Source of the DNA: Rhizobiales bacterium 2SD
Lineage (GTDB): Bacteria; Pseudomonadota; Alphaproteobacteria; Rhizobiales; Beijerinckiaceae
Assembly: GCA_005502805.1 (NCBI GenBank)
Contig: SCMY01000007.1
Location: 310,001-374,000, forward strand
Direction of reading: 5' to 3'
Length of the DNA stretch: 64,000 nucleotides
Each line of letters starts with the position of its first letter. The first letter of the stretch is position 1. Both the position numbers and the translations under genes were made by a program. This document shows positions 8,211 through 18,123 of this stretch, piece after piece. The notes under the pieces are model-generated. The model did not search any database. It saw only the letters and a list, made by a program, of their open reading frames with translations, and was not told the DNA's origin.

Positions 8211-8642
8211 TCACTTCTTGATGCGGTAGACCTCGTGGCAGGCGCCGCAGTTCTTCGTGGCGTCGCCGAAGGCGGTCTTGAAGCCGGCGAGATCGGTCGC
8301 GGTCGCGCCCTTGGCGGCATCGGCCTCGAACTTGGCGAAGGCGGCCTTGAAGCCGGCCTGGTCTTCCCAGATCTTCGGCGCCGCCGTGGTCTCGCCGCCG
8401 GTCTTGGCGCTCTCTGGATAGAAGCCCGGCATCTTCTTGGCCGCATCGCCATAGGTCTTGAACACCGCCTGCGCCTTGGCCGCGTCGAACGGCGCCTCGC
8501 CCTTCGCCATCGCCGCGCCATCACGCGTCGCGGCGCCGACGGCCTTCATCGTGTCGCGACGCTCGGAGATCGAATTGGCCTGAGCCAGAACGGCGGAGGC
8601 GCCGACAGCGAGGCCGACGACAACGAAAACAGAACGAAGCAT
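8211..8642 (-). CDS. Cytochrome c' (class II c-type cytochrome)
   Basis: A 143-residue protein with a signal peptide (residues 1-20, ending VLAQA), a four-helix-bundle composition, and a single C-terminal haem motif CGACH at about residue 134, the hallmark of cytochrome c' and c556. These periplasmic proteins bind NO or act as electron carriers. Start at ATG 8642; the longer upstream frame has no signal-peptide character. It lies 132 bases downstream of the CoxL-like gene and points the same way, so it may be an electron acceptor for that enzyme. Confidence 0.88.
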   Translation of the reverse strand: MLRSVFVVVGLAVGASAVLAQANSISERRDTMKAVGAATRDGAAMAKGEAPFDAAKAQAVFKTYGDAAKKMPGFYPESAKTGGETTAAPKIWEDQAGFKAAFAKFEADAAKGATATDLAGFKTAFGDATKNCGACHEVYRIKK

Positions 8643-8774
8643 GCGCGGGAATCCTCCGGAAGCCAGCGCCTGAACCGGCGCTGTTTTGAACCTTTCCAGA
8701 TCACCCGAGGCACACGACAGCGCCAAGTCGCATTGTCGTGAAATTCATTGCAAAAATGCAATCAAGCGCTTGCG

Positions 8775-11084
8775 TCAGAGCCCATGGCCCGCCGCCTTCA
8801 GCGTCGCGAACACCTTGGCCGGGGTCGCCGGCATGTCGATCGCAGTGACACCAGCGGCCCGGTTCAGCGCATCGACCATGGCGTTCATCACCGCCGGGCA
8901 GGCGCCGATCGCCCCGGCCTCGCCAGCGCCCTTCACCCCGATCGCATTCGTCACGCAAGGCACGTTGCGCGTCTCGAAATGGAAGTTCGGGATGTCGACC
9001 GCGCGCGGCAGAGCGTAGTCCATGAAGGTCGCGGTTAGCATCTGGCCAGAGTCGTCGAAGCGGATCTCCTCCATCAGCGCCTGGCCGATGCCCTGGGCCG
9101 CACCGCCATGGACCTGGCCCTGCAGCATGATCGGGTTCAGCGTCACGCCGAAATCATCGACCACGACATAGTTCTGGATCTCGGTCCCGCCGGTCGCCGG
9201 ATCGACCTCCAGCTCCACCACATGGGTGCCGTTCGGATAGGTCGCCTCCGGCGGCGTCCAGCTCTGATGGACGCTGAGCTGCTCGGCCTTGGCGCCGGGC
9301 AGGTTGGCGATCGCCTTGAGATCGAGCGTCTTGTCGGTGCCGACGATGCGCACGGCGCCGTCGACGATCTCGAGATCGCCCGGAGCGGCTTCGAGCGCCT
9401 CCGAGGCGAGGCTCTTCAGATTGTCGGCGAGGATGCCGGTCGCAGCGTTCAGCGCCGCGCCGCCCACCGGGATTGAGCGCGAGCCGCCGGTACCCGAGCC
9501 CGTCGCGATCCGGTCGGTGTCGCCCTGGACGACCTTGATCCGGTCGAGCGGGATGTCGAGATGCTGGGCGACGAGCTGCGAATAGGCGGTCTCGTGGCCC
9601 TGGCCGTTCGACTGGGTGCCGATCAGCACGGTGACGGTGCCGTCCTTCTCCAGGATCACGGTCGAGCTCTCCGGCCCGCCGCCGCCGCAGGCCTCGATAT
9701 AGCAGGCGAGCCCGATACCGCGAAGTTTGCCGGCCTTCTGCGAGGCCTTCAGGCGGCTCTTGAAGCCCTTCCAGTCCGACACCTCCATGGCGCGGCGCAT
9801 ATGGCCCTCGAACTCGCCGGAATCGTAGACCGGCCCGGTCTGCGTCTTGTGCGGCATCTCGCTCGGCTTGACGAAGTTGAGCGCCCGCACCGCATCAGGC
9901 GTCTTGCCGGTCTCGCGCGCGATTGCATCGACCAGCCGCTCGATCAGATAGGCCGCCTCGGGCCGTCCGGCGCCGCGATAGGCGTCGACCGGCGTCGTAT
10001 GGGTGAAGACGCCGCGGAAACGGACATGCACTGCCGGGATGTTGTAGCAGCCCGGCGTCATCGTCGTGCCGACCCATGGGATGAAGGGCCCATATTGCGA
10101 GAGATAGGCGCCCATGTCGGCGGCGAGATCGACCTTGAGGCCGATGAATTTGCCGCGCTTGTCGAGCGCCATCGTCGCGGTCGTCAGATTGGCGCGGCCA
10201 TGGGTGTCGGCGAGGAAATGCTCGGTCCGGTCGGCGACCCAGCGCACCGGCCGTTTCAGCTTCTCGGCCGCGACCATGGTCAGCGGGTATTCGCGGTACA
10301 TGAAGATCTTGGTGCCGAAGCCACCGCCGACATCGGGGGTGATCACCCGGATGCGGGACGGGTCGACCTTCAGGATGTAGCTGGCAAGGATGTCGCGCGT
10401 GCCATGGCTGCCCTGGCTGCCATGCGTCAGGGTCCAGCGCTTGGTCGCCTTGTCGTATTCGGCGATGCAGGCGCGCGTCTCCATGTAGTTGGAGGCGAGG
10501 CGGTTGTTGACGATGGTGATCGAGATGGTCCGGTCGGCTTTGGCGAAGGCCTTCTCGGTCTTGTCGCGATTTCCCTGCTCCGCCTCGAAGGCGACGTTGC
10601 CGTCGCGATCGGACCAGACCTGCGGCGCGCCGCTCTCCAGCGCCTCGGCGATGCCGGTGATCGAGGGCAGCGTCTCGAACTCGATCTCGATCGCCTCGGC
10701 GGCGTCGCGCGCCTGGTCGAGCGTCTCGGCGACGATGAAGGCGATGGCCTCGCCGACATGGCGCACCGTGTCCATCGGCAGCACCGGCACCGAGTTCGGC
10801 CGCACGCTCTTGCCGGAGATGTCCTTGATCAGCCCCTTGCAGGGGATGTCGCCGAGATGGGCGACATCCTCGCCGGTCAGGATCAGCTTGACGCCCTTGC
10901 GCTTCAGCGCCGCCTGCTTGTCGACGATCCTGAACTTCGCATGCGCGTGCGGCGAGCGCAGCACATAGGCGTGCAGCGCGCCTTCGACCGCGGTGTCGTC
11001 GGTGTAGCGGCCGGTGCCGGTCGTCAGGCGCTGATCCTCGACCCGCCGCACCGGCTGGCCCATCCCGAACTTCATCGGACGCAT
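8775..11084 (-). CDS. Xanthine dehydrogenase/CO dehydrogenase-family molybdopterin-binding subunit (form II CoxL-like)
   Basis: A 769-residue molybdenum-hydroxylase large subunit beginning GQPVRRVEDQRLTTGTGRY, with the form II active-site loop AYRGAGR at about residue 370 (true CO dehydrogenases carry AYXCSFR) and the C-terminal KGAGEAGAIG carrying the catalytic Glu near 720. It hydroxylates an aldehyde, N-heterocycle or similar substrate. ATG 11084 is preferred over TTG 11090 because GAAGGAAG lies seven bases upstream of it. The usual small [2Fe-2S] (CoxS) and FAD (CoxM) subunits are not adjacent; instead a cytochrome c' and a diheme cytochrome follow. No signal peptide is seen, so a cytoplasmic location is expected, which fits poorly with cytochrome c partners. 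Confidence 0.85.
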   Translation of the reverse strand: MRPMKFGMGQPVRRVEDQRLTTGTGRYTDDTAVEGALHAYVLRSPHAHAKFRIVDKQAALKRKGVKLILTGEDVAHLGDIPCKGLIKDISGKSVRPNSVPVLPMDTVRHVGEAIAFIVAETLDQARDAAEAIEIEFETLPSITGIAEALESGAPQVWSDRDGNVAFEAEQGNRDKTEKAFAKADRTISITIVNNRLASNYMETRACIAEYDKATKRWTLTHGSQGSHGTRDILASYILKVDPSRIRVITPDVGGGFGTKIFMYREYPLTMVAAEKLKRPVRWVADRTEHFLADTHGRANLTTATMALDKRGKFIGLKVDLAADMGAYLSQYGPFIPWVGTTMTPGCYNIPAVHVRFRGVFTHTTPVDAYRGAGRPEAAYLIERLVDAIARETGKTPDAVRALNFVKPSEMPHKTQTGPVYDSGEFEGHMRRAMEVSDWKGFKSRLKASQKAGKLRGIGLACYIEACGGGGPESSTVILEKDGTVTVLIGTQSNGQGHETAYSQLVAQHLDIPLDRIKVVQGDTDRIATGSGTGGSRSIPVGGAALNAATGILADNLKSLASEALEAAPGDLEIVDGAVRIVGTDKTLDLKAIANLPGAKAEQLSVHQSWTPPEATYPNGTHVVELEVDPATGGTEIQNYVVVDDFGVTLNPIMLQGQVHGGAAQGIGQALMEEIRFDDSGQMLTATFMDYALPRAVDIPNFHFETRNVPCVTNAIGVKGAGEAGAIGACPAVMNAMVDALNRAAGVTAIDMPATPAKVFATLKAAGHGL

Positions 11085-11146
11085 CGGCAAACTTCCTTCG
11101 GATCACTCGAATGAGAAAGACTGGCGCAGGATGGCCACGCCGTCAC

Positions 11147-11170
11147 CCCGGTCCGCATGCAGGGACCGGG
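11147..11170 (-). terminator. Hairpin downstream of the DUF3829-like gene
   Basis: CCCGGTCC and GGACCGGG form a perfect 8-base stem with an 8-base loop, 34 bases after the stop of the leftward gene at 11204-12160. No T tract is apparent, so termination is only inferred from position. Confidence 0.4.
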
Positions 11171-11203
11171 ATGCACGCAGTGCAAGCAAACGGGTCTTGA
11201 AAC

Positions 11204-12160
11204 TCAGCGGATCATACGCGCCGCGCTGTCGGACATGCTCACCATCATATTGTAGCTGGAGACGATCCGGTTGGCATCGTTCGCCGCGCCGCCCTTGCGG
11301 ACATCGCCCTTCGACTTGCCGAGCTTCTCGCGGAAATCGCGCAGATTGCCGAGCCAGGAGCTGGCCGAGGAATCGATCATCGGCACGCCGGACTGGTTCT
11401 TGTCCTTGAAGGCGTCCATCTCCTTGATCGCGCCGGAGTAGCCGGCGAGCGCCGTGTCGAAGGCGGCGAGGTCGACGATCGGATGCTCGTTGCTCGGCAT
11501 CACGTCCATCACCGCACGCGCATTGATCATGATGTTGCGCAACTGCCAGCGGGCCTGGCGGCCCTCGCTCGCCTCGATCGCCGCCAGCTCTCGGGCGTCG
11601 ATGCCCTTCTTGTAGCCGTTGAGCTGGGCGCTGAAGGCGTTGCGTTCGCGCAGGAAGGCCTCCGCCGCCGGCACCATCTTGGCGTGCAGCTCGCGGCCCT
11701 CGGCGGCGTTGTCGTCGCGATAGTCCTTGCGCTCGTAATAGCGCTCGGCCCGGGTGATCAGCGGCGCCAGTTCCTGATAGGCGGCGATATAGCGCTTCAC
11801 GGCAGCGTCGAGTTCGGGCTGCGCCGGCGGCTGGCCTGCGGCCGCTTCCGCCTTGGCGATCTCGTCCTTGACGTCATAGAGGCTGTAGAGCCCGTAGGAG
11901 ATGTAGCGCTCCTTGCCGGTCGGGCCCTTCTTCATGTCGACCCAGCTCTTGTAGCGATCCCAGGATTCGATCGCCCGGATCGTCCGGTTGGAGAGCGAGG
12001 TATAGGCATTCGACTTGGCGATCGCCACCTGCAGCTCGGGATCCTGCACCGGCTTCTTCGCTGCGGTCTGCGGGGTGGCCTGCGCGAAGGCGAGCGGGGC
12101 AGCGGAGACAGAGCAAAGCAGGGCTGCGAGGGCAAAGCTCGGCAGGCGGGAGGCCTTCAT
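11204..12160 (-). CDS. Secreted DUF3829 (YiiG-like) protein
   Basis: A 318-residue exported protein. The first 25 residues form a signal peptide (ALAALLCSVSAAPLAFAQA). The mature part is strongly helical, with conserved-looking elements (SNAYTSLSNR, then YISYGLYSLYDV, then RYYERKDYRDD) that resemble DUF3829, the family of E. coli YiiG. No enzyme motif or lipobox is seen. Function of the family is unknown. ATG 12160 is chosen because it begins the signal peptide. It follows the leftward rhodanese gene by 89 bases and could be a late member of the same transcript. Confidence 0.6.
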   Translation of the reverse strand: MKASRLPSFALAALLCSVSAAPLAFAQATPQTAAKKPVQDPELQVAIAKSNAYTSLSNRTIRAIESWDRYKSWVDMKKGPTGKERYISYGLYSLYDVKDEIAKAEAAAGQPPAQPELDAAVKRYIAAYQELAPLITRAERYYERKDYRDDNAAEGRELHAKMVPAAEAFLRERNAFSAQLNGYKKGIDARELAAIEASEGRQARWQLRNIMINARAVMDVMPSNEHPIVDLAAFDTALAGYSGAIKEMDAFKDKNQSGVPMIDSSASSWLGNLRDFREKLGKSKGDVRKGGAANDANRIVSSYNMMVSMSDSAARMIR

Positions 12161-12249
12161 CAGGGCACCTTTGGTCGACCGCGGCCGGGTTTGAGGCCGC
12201 GCCCCGTTATCGGCGCTGGCGCGGCGAACCGCAACCAAAAGGCGGCGCC

Positions 12250-12564
12250 TTAGCGCTCGACCGGCTCCCCCCGCATGGCCCAGTCCTTGAAGCCGCCGAT
12301 ATAGTGGCTGTCGATGTCGAGCCCGGCGGCCTGCGCGAATTCGAGCGCGCGTAGCGAGCGCACCCCAGCGGCGCAGGAGAGCACGACGCGTTTGCCGGGT
12401 TCGTCCGGCAGGTCGGCGGGATCGAACTGCGAGAGCGGCCGCGACACCGCGCCGGGAATATGCCCGGCGGCGAATTCATGCGGCTCGCGCACATCGACGA
12501 TGAGGATCGAGCCGTCGGCGAGCCCAGCCTTGACGGCGTCGATGTCGAGGTCGTGTACGATCAT
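12250..12564 (-). CDS. Single-domain rhodanese-like protein
   Basis: A 104-residue rhodanese domain with the active-site loop CAAGVRS (Cys near residue 64) and the conserved DVREPHEFAAGHIPGA near residue 24. Single-domain rhodaneses move sulfane sulfur or act in redox and sulfur relay in the cytoplasm. It starts 22 bases after the dctM stop codon on the same strand, so it probably belongs to the dctPQM transcript. A link between the transported organic acid and sulfur chemistry is possible but not shown. Confidence 0.88.
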   Translation of the reverse strand: MIVHDLDIDAVKAGLADGSILIVDVREPHEFAAGHIPGAVSRPLSQFDPADLPDEPGKRVVLSCAAGVRSLRALEFAQAAGLDIDSHYIGGFKDWAMRGEPVER

Positions 12565-12586
12565 GCTGTAGCTCTCAGGGTGTCGC

Positions 12587-13906
12587 TCAGTTCAGGAGCC
12601 TCACCAGATAGAGGCTGAGCGCCGGAAATGCCACGCAGACGGCGAGACGGACCACGTCGGCGGCGACGAAGGGCAGCACGCCACGATAGATCCGCGTCAC
12701 CGGCACGTCGCGCGCCAGCGAGGCGACGACGAAGACGTTGAGCCCGATCGGCGGGCAGGTCATGCCGATACCGACGACGACCAGGACGAGGATGCCGAAC
12801 CAGATCGCGATATCGTCGGTCGGCATGCCGAAATCGAGCGCCGTCACGATCGGGAAGAACACCGGCAGCGTCAGCAGGATCATGGCGAGCTCGTCCATGA
12901 CGCCGCCGAGCACGATGTAGAACAGCAGGAGACCGACGAGCACCGTGTAGGGCGCCCAGCCAGAGGCCGCGATCATCTCGGCCGCCGCGGTCGGCACCTG
13001 CGTCAGCGCCAGGAAGGCATTGAACACTTCGGCGCCGAGCAGGATGGCGAAGATCATCGCCGAGGTCTCGGCCGTCTGCAGGATCGCCTGCTTGATCTCG
13101 CCGAGGCCGAGCGTGCGGCGGAACAGGCCGATCAACAGCATGATGAAGGCGCCGACGGAGGCTCCTTCGGTCGGCGTGAAGACGCCGCCATAGATGCCGC
13201 CGACCACGATCACCGCGACCGTTAGCGCCGGGATGACGCCGAGCAGCAGCGGCCAGCGCTCGCGCCAGGGCAGACGCTCATGGGCGGGCGCGAGCGTGCC
13301 GTCGAGCCGCGACATGATCCAGATGGTGATGCAATAGAACGTCGCCGCCATCAGGCCGGGGATCAGCGCCGCCTGGAACAGCTTGGCGATGTTCTGCTCG
13401 GTCGAGATCGCATAGACGACGAGGATCACCGAAGGCGGGATCAGGATGCCGAGCGTGCCGCCGACCGCGGTGACGCCGCAGGCGAAGCCGGGATCGTAGC
13501 GATAACTGCGCAATTGCGGCAGTGCGGCGCGGGCGAAGGTCGCGGTGGTCGCGACCGAGGAGCCGCAGATCGCGCCGAAGCCGGTGCAGGCCCCGATCAT
13601 CGCCATGCCGAGGCCGCCGCGGCGATGGCCGACGAAGGCCGAGGCCGCCTTGAACAGGTCGCCCGCCAGCCCGGAGCGCTCGGCGAAGGCGCCCATCAGC
13701 ACGAACAGGGGGATCACCGAGAGCGTGTAGTTGGCGAAGATCTGGTAGGGCGTGGTGCGGATATAGTTGAGGAAGGGCTCGAGCCCGTTGAGCTGGATGT
13801 AGCCGGCGCTGCCGACGACCAGCATGGCGAGGCCGATCGGCAGGCGCAGCGCCATCAGCGCCAGCATGACGGCAAAGCCGGCTATCGCGAGGGAGAAGCC
13901 GCTCAT
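12587..13906 (-). CDS. dctM: TRAP transporter large permease
   Basis: A 439-residue integral membrane protein with about twelve hydrophobic segments and the DctM signature regions (LRLPIGLAMLVVGSAGY at the N-terminus, IPPSVILVVYAI in the middle, CPPIGLNVFVVASLA near the end). It is the Na+- or H+-coupled translocation subunit of a TRAP system that imports organic acids delivered by DctP. Its ATG at 13906 overlaps the stop of dctQ by four bases (ATGA), so the shorter start is preferred over the open frame extending further upstream. Confidence 0.93.
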   Translation of the reverse strand: MSGFSLAIAGFAVMLALMALRLPIGLAMLVVGSAGYIQLNGLEPFLNYIRTTPYQIFANYTLSVIPLFVLMGAFAERSGLAGDLFKAASAFVGHRRGGLGMAMIGACTGFGAICGSSVATTATFARAALPQLRSYRYDPGFACGVTAVGGTLGILIPPSVILVVYAISTEQNIAKLFQAALIPGLMAATFYCITIWIMSRLDGTLAPAHERLPWRERWPLLLGVIPALTVAVIVVGGIYGGVFTPTEGASVGAFIMLLIGLFRRTLGLGEIKQAILQTAETSAMIFAILLGAEVFNAFLALTQVPTAAAEMIAASGWAPYTVLVGLLLFYIVLGGVMDELAMILLTLPVFFPIVTALDFGMPTDDIAIWFGILVLVVVGIGMTCPPIGLNVFVVASLARDVPVTRIYRGVLPFVAADVVRLAVCVAFPALSLYLVRLLN

Positions 13907-14406
13907 CGGGGCTGCCTCATGAGACGGCTGGCGCTGACGAAGGCGGCGAGCGAGACGAAGCCGGCGAGCACCGCGCAGACTGCGATCGGCAGATAGCTCG
14001 GCAGCTGCAGCACCATGGTGTTCTCGCCGCTGGCGAGCGCCGAGCGCGCACCGACGCCGAGCCGCCAGGCGATCAGCGCCATGGCGAGGCCGTAGACCAC
14101 GTCCCACAGCGCATCGATGCCGTCGCGCCAGCGCTGCGGCAGCTTCAGGGTGAAGGTGTCGACGAAGATGTTGCCGCGCCTGAGCTGGCAGAGCGGCAGG
14201 AAGCAGAAGGCGGCGACCGCGGTCGCCATCTGCACCAGCTCGAAATCGCCGGGCACGCCGGCCTTGCCGACGAGATCGCTGCGCAAGGTCACACTGACGA
14301 CGACCATGGTCGCGACCGCGATCAGCAGTATCCCGCCGATGAGCGCGACCGTCTCCGCCACCGCGTCGATGCGCGATGGCGGCCTTTCCCCTACCCTGTC
14401 TGTCAT
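13903..14406 (-). CDS. dctQ: TRAP transporter small permease
   Basis: A 167-residue protein with four predicted membrane helices, the size and layout of DctQ. The FLPLCQLRRGNIFVDTF segment between helices two and three is typical of the family. It pairs with DctM in the inner membrane. It starts seven bases after the dctP stop codon and overlaps dctM by four bases, giving the order dctP-dctQ-dctM. Confidence 0.92.
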   Translation of the reverse strand: MTDRVGERPPSRIDAVAETVALIGGILLIAVATMVVVSVTLRSDLVGKAGVPGDFELVQMATAVAAFCFLPLCQLRRGNIFVDTFTLKLPQRWRDGIDALWDVVYGLAMALIAWRLGVGARSALASGENTMVLQLPSYLPIAVCAVLAGFVSLAAFVSASRLMRQPR

Positions 14407-14413
14407 TGCAAGC

Positions 14414-15466
14414 TCAGGCGGCGTTCTGGTGCTTGGTCAGCGCGGCGCGAGCGGCGGCGAGCAGCTTCTCGCCGTCGAGGCCCTTGTCCTTGGCGGTCTT
14501 GAGCCAACCTTCGATCACCGGCGCGGTCGCCTTGTGCCAGCGATCGGCCTCGGCCTGCTCCAGAGTTATGATGGTGTTGCCGCGCTTCTTGACCATCTCG
14601 GAGACGACGACCGCCTGCTCGTCCCAGACCTTTCCGGCCATGGCCGAAGCGGCAGCGCCCGAGTTCTTGTCGATGATCGCCTTGAGGTCGGGCGCGAGGC
14701 CCTCGTATTTCGCCTTGTTCATGGCGAGCACGAAAGTCGCGACGTAGAAGGTCGGCGAGCCCGGAATCTCGGTGTGGTTCTTGACCAGCTCCTGCACCTT
14801 GATCGAGGGCACGACCTCCCAGGGCACGACGCAGCCGTCGATCACGCGCTGCGCCAGCGATTCCGGTACCTGCGGGATCGGCATGCCGATGGCGTTGGCG
14901 CCGAGCGCGCGCAGCGCCTCGCCGGCGAGCCGGGTCGGGAAGCGCAGCTTGAGGCCCTTCAGGTCCTCCATCGTCTTCACCGGCTTGTTGGCGTGGATCA
15001 GCCCGTGATCATGCGCCCAGAAGCAGATCGGATGGATATCCTTGAACTCGTCCTTGAGGTGCTCGGCGGCATAATCGGTCAGCGCCAGCGAGTTCACCAG
15101 CGCCCGCTTGTTCGGCACGAAGGGCAGTTCGAACGCCTCGATGCCGGTGAAGCGGCCGGGCGTGTTGCCGGGCAGCGTCCAGACGATGTCGACGACGCCG
15201 TCACGGGCCTGGTCGTAGAGCTGCGGCGGGGTGCCGCCGAGCTGCATCGACGGGAAGATGTCGATCTTGATCCGGCCGTTCGATTCGGCCCCGACCTTGT
15301 CGGCCCAGGGTTTCAGAAACTTGGAATGCCCGTTCGCCACCGGCGGCAGGAAGTGGTGCATGCGCAGCGTCACCTCCTGCGCATTGGCGCGGGTCGTGCG
15401 CAGCACGGCGGGCGCAGCTACGGCCGAGCCGGCGAGCGTCAGGAATCTGCGGCGGTCGAAAGTCAT
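14414..15466 (-). CDS. dctP: TRAP transporter substrate-binding protein
   Basis: A 350-residue periplasmic binding protein starting at ATG 15466 with a twin-arginine-like N-terminus (DRRRFLTLAGSAVAAPAVL) and a strong GGGGAGGGGA ribosome-binding site. The mature part follows the DctP fold, with the ligand-anion-contacting region LKGLKLRFPTRLAGEALRALGA near residue 160, whose Arg usually binds the substrate carboxylate. A carboxylic acid ligand is therefore likely, but not identifiable. First gene of the dctPQM-rhodanese unit. Confidence 0.93.
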   Translation of the reverse strand: MTFDRRRFLTLAGSAVAAPAVLRTTRANAQEVTLRMHHFLPPVANGHSKFLKPWADKVGAESNGRIKIDIFPSMQLGGTPPQLYDQARDGVVDIVWTLPGNTPGRFTGIEAFELPFVPNKRALVNSLALTDYAAEHLKDEFKDIHPICFWAHDHGLIHANKPVKTMEDLKGLKLRFPTRLAGEALRALGANAIGMPIPQVPESLAQRVIDGCVVPWEVVPSIKVQELVKNHTEIPGSPTFYVATFVLAMNKAKYEGLAPDLKAIIDKNSGAAASAMAGKVWDEQAVVVSEMVKKRGNTIITLEQAEADRWHKATAPVIEGWLKTAKDKGLDGEKLLAAARAALTKHQNAA

Positions 15467-15687
15467 GGAAATCCCCTCCCCGGGAGCAATGGTCGTCTCG
15501 TTCACCCTGCCGCGGGTCTGGCCGACAAAAAAGCCGGCTGACCCGTCTCGCGAAGACGCAAGATGGCTCAAACCGGCCCTGATGCAAACTGGCCGGAAGT
15601 CATACGTCCTCCCGGCCTTATAGTTTCATTCGTAACTAATTCGCAAGCCCGCCGATTCTCGCCGGCGGGCTGCTCGCGCGAGCGTGA

Positions 15688-16131
15688 TCAGGCCAGCGGC
15701 GGAATGCGCAGCACCCAGCCCGGCAGGATCAGGTCGGGATCCTTCACCGGCGGCGTGTTGGCCTTGACGATCTCGGTGTATTTGGCGCCCTTGCCCTTGC
15801 CGTAGTGCTCCTCGGCGATCTTCCAGAGCGTGTCGCCCTTCTTCACCGTGTAGAACACGGCGGCGGGCGCCTCCTTGTTGACGATCAGCTCCGATTCGAC
15901 CGAGCCGACACCGGCCGTATTGCCGATCGCCAGGATGATCTTCTCAGCCTCCTCGGTGCTCATCGCCTTGCCCGAGACTTTCACCTTGTCGCCGGAGACG
16001 TCGATCTTGACGTCGGACGGCAAGCCGTGGCCCGCCAGTTCCTTCTGCAACTGATCAGAGGTTGCCGCATTGGCCGAGCTCGACCCGAAGATCTTGGCGC
16101 CGGCTTCCTTGATGAAACTGAACAGACCCAT
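15688..16131 (-). CDS. kbp: BON- and LysM-domain protein, Kbp (YgaU)-like
   Basis: A 147-residue protein beginning MGLFSFIKEAGAKIF, followed by a BON domain (about residues 25-85) and a C-terminal LysM domain (YTVKKGDTLWKIAEEHYGKG, ending PGWVLRIPP). Length, domain order and N-terminus match E. coli Kbp/YgaU, a cytoplasmic K+-binding protein; many databases call it LysM. No signal peptide is visible, in line with Kbp. Start ATG 16131 gives the conserved N-terminus. Transcribed leftward in isolation. Confidence 0.85.
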   Translation of the reverse strand: MGLFSFIKEAGAKIFGSSSANAATSDQLQKELAGHGLPSDVKIDVSGDKVKVSGKAMSTEEAEKIILAIGNTAGVGSVESELIVNKEAPAAVFYTVKKGDTLWKIAEEHYGKGKGAKYTEIVKANTPPVKDPDLILPGWVLRIPPLA

Positions 16132-16211
16132 AGCATGCTCTCCTAACGCGCTCGCCATCCCGCCAGGATTGGCCGGATGGTCGGGCTTTGCGCCACTCGA
16201 CTGCCTTGGAA

Positions 16212-16253
16212 CATGTTCTGGTCGCAAACATGGCGATCACCTTGCGGAACATG
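16212..16253. repeat. Palindromic repeat, family B, second copy
   Basis: Arms CATGTTC and GAACATG enclose a degenerate inner stem (CGCAA/TTGCG). The outer arms match those at 1929-1971. It lies in the divergent gap between kbp and the HbpS-like gene. Confidence 0.55.
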
Positions 16254-16387
16254 CCCCGAGACGGGCTGCCCATGAAGCCTGCTCGCAACGACAACTGCAA
16301 GACGAAAGGTGAGCTCTGCCCTTCCCTCGCGTCGCCTGCACTGGCAGAACGAGGTAGAACGATGCCGACACCTGCGAAAGACCAGCC

Positions 16388-18009
<1,622 letters not shown>

Positions 18010-18016
18010 GCTTCAA

Positions 18017-18115
18017 CGTCATTCTCGGGCGAAGCGAAGCGCAGACCCGAGAATCTCATGCACTGACCAGAGCCTCTTCCGGCCTGAGATGCTCGGGTCA
18101 AGCCCGAGCATGACG
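18017..18115. repeat. Intergenic palindromic repeat, family A (copy 1)
   Basis: Begins CGTCAT and ends ATGACG. Contains two hairpins: TTCTCGGG/CCCGAGAA and ATGCTCGGG/CCCGAGCAT. The first 41 bases match copy 2 (29641-29681) with one mismatch. It fills the gap between the convergent FNR and YfhO-type genes and may also act as a bidirectional terminator. Confidence 0.75.
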
Positions 18116-18123
18116 GCGTAGGT

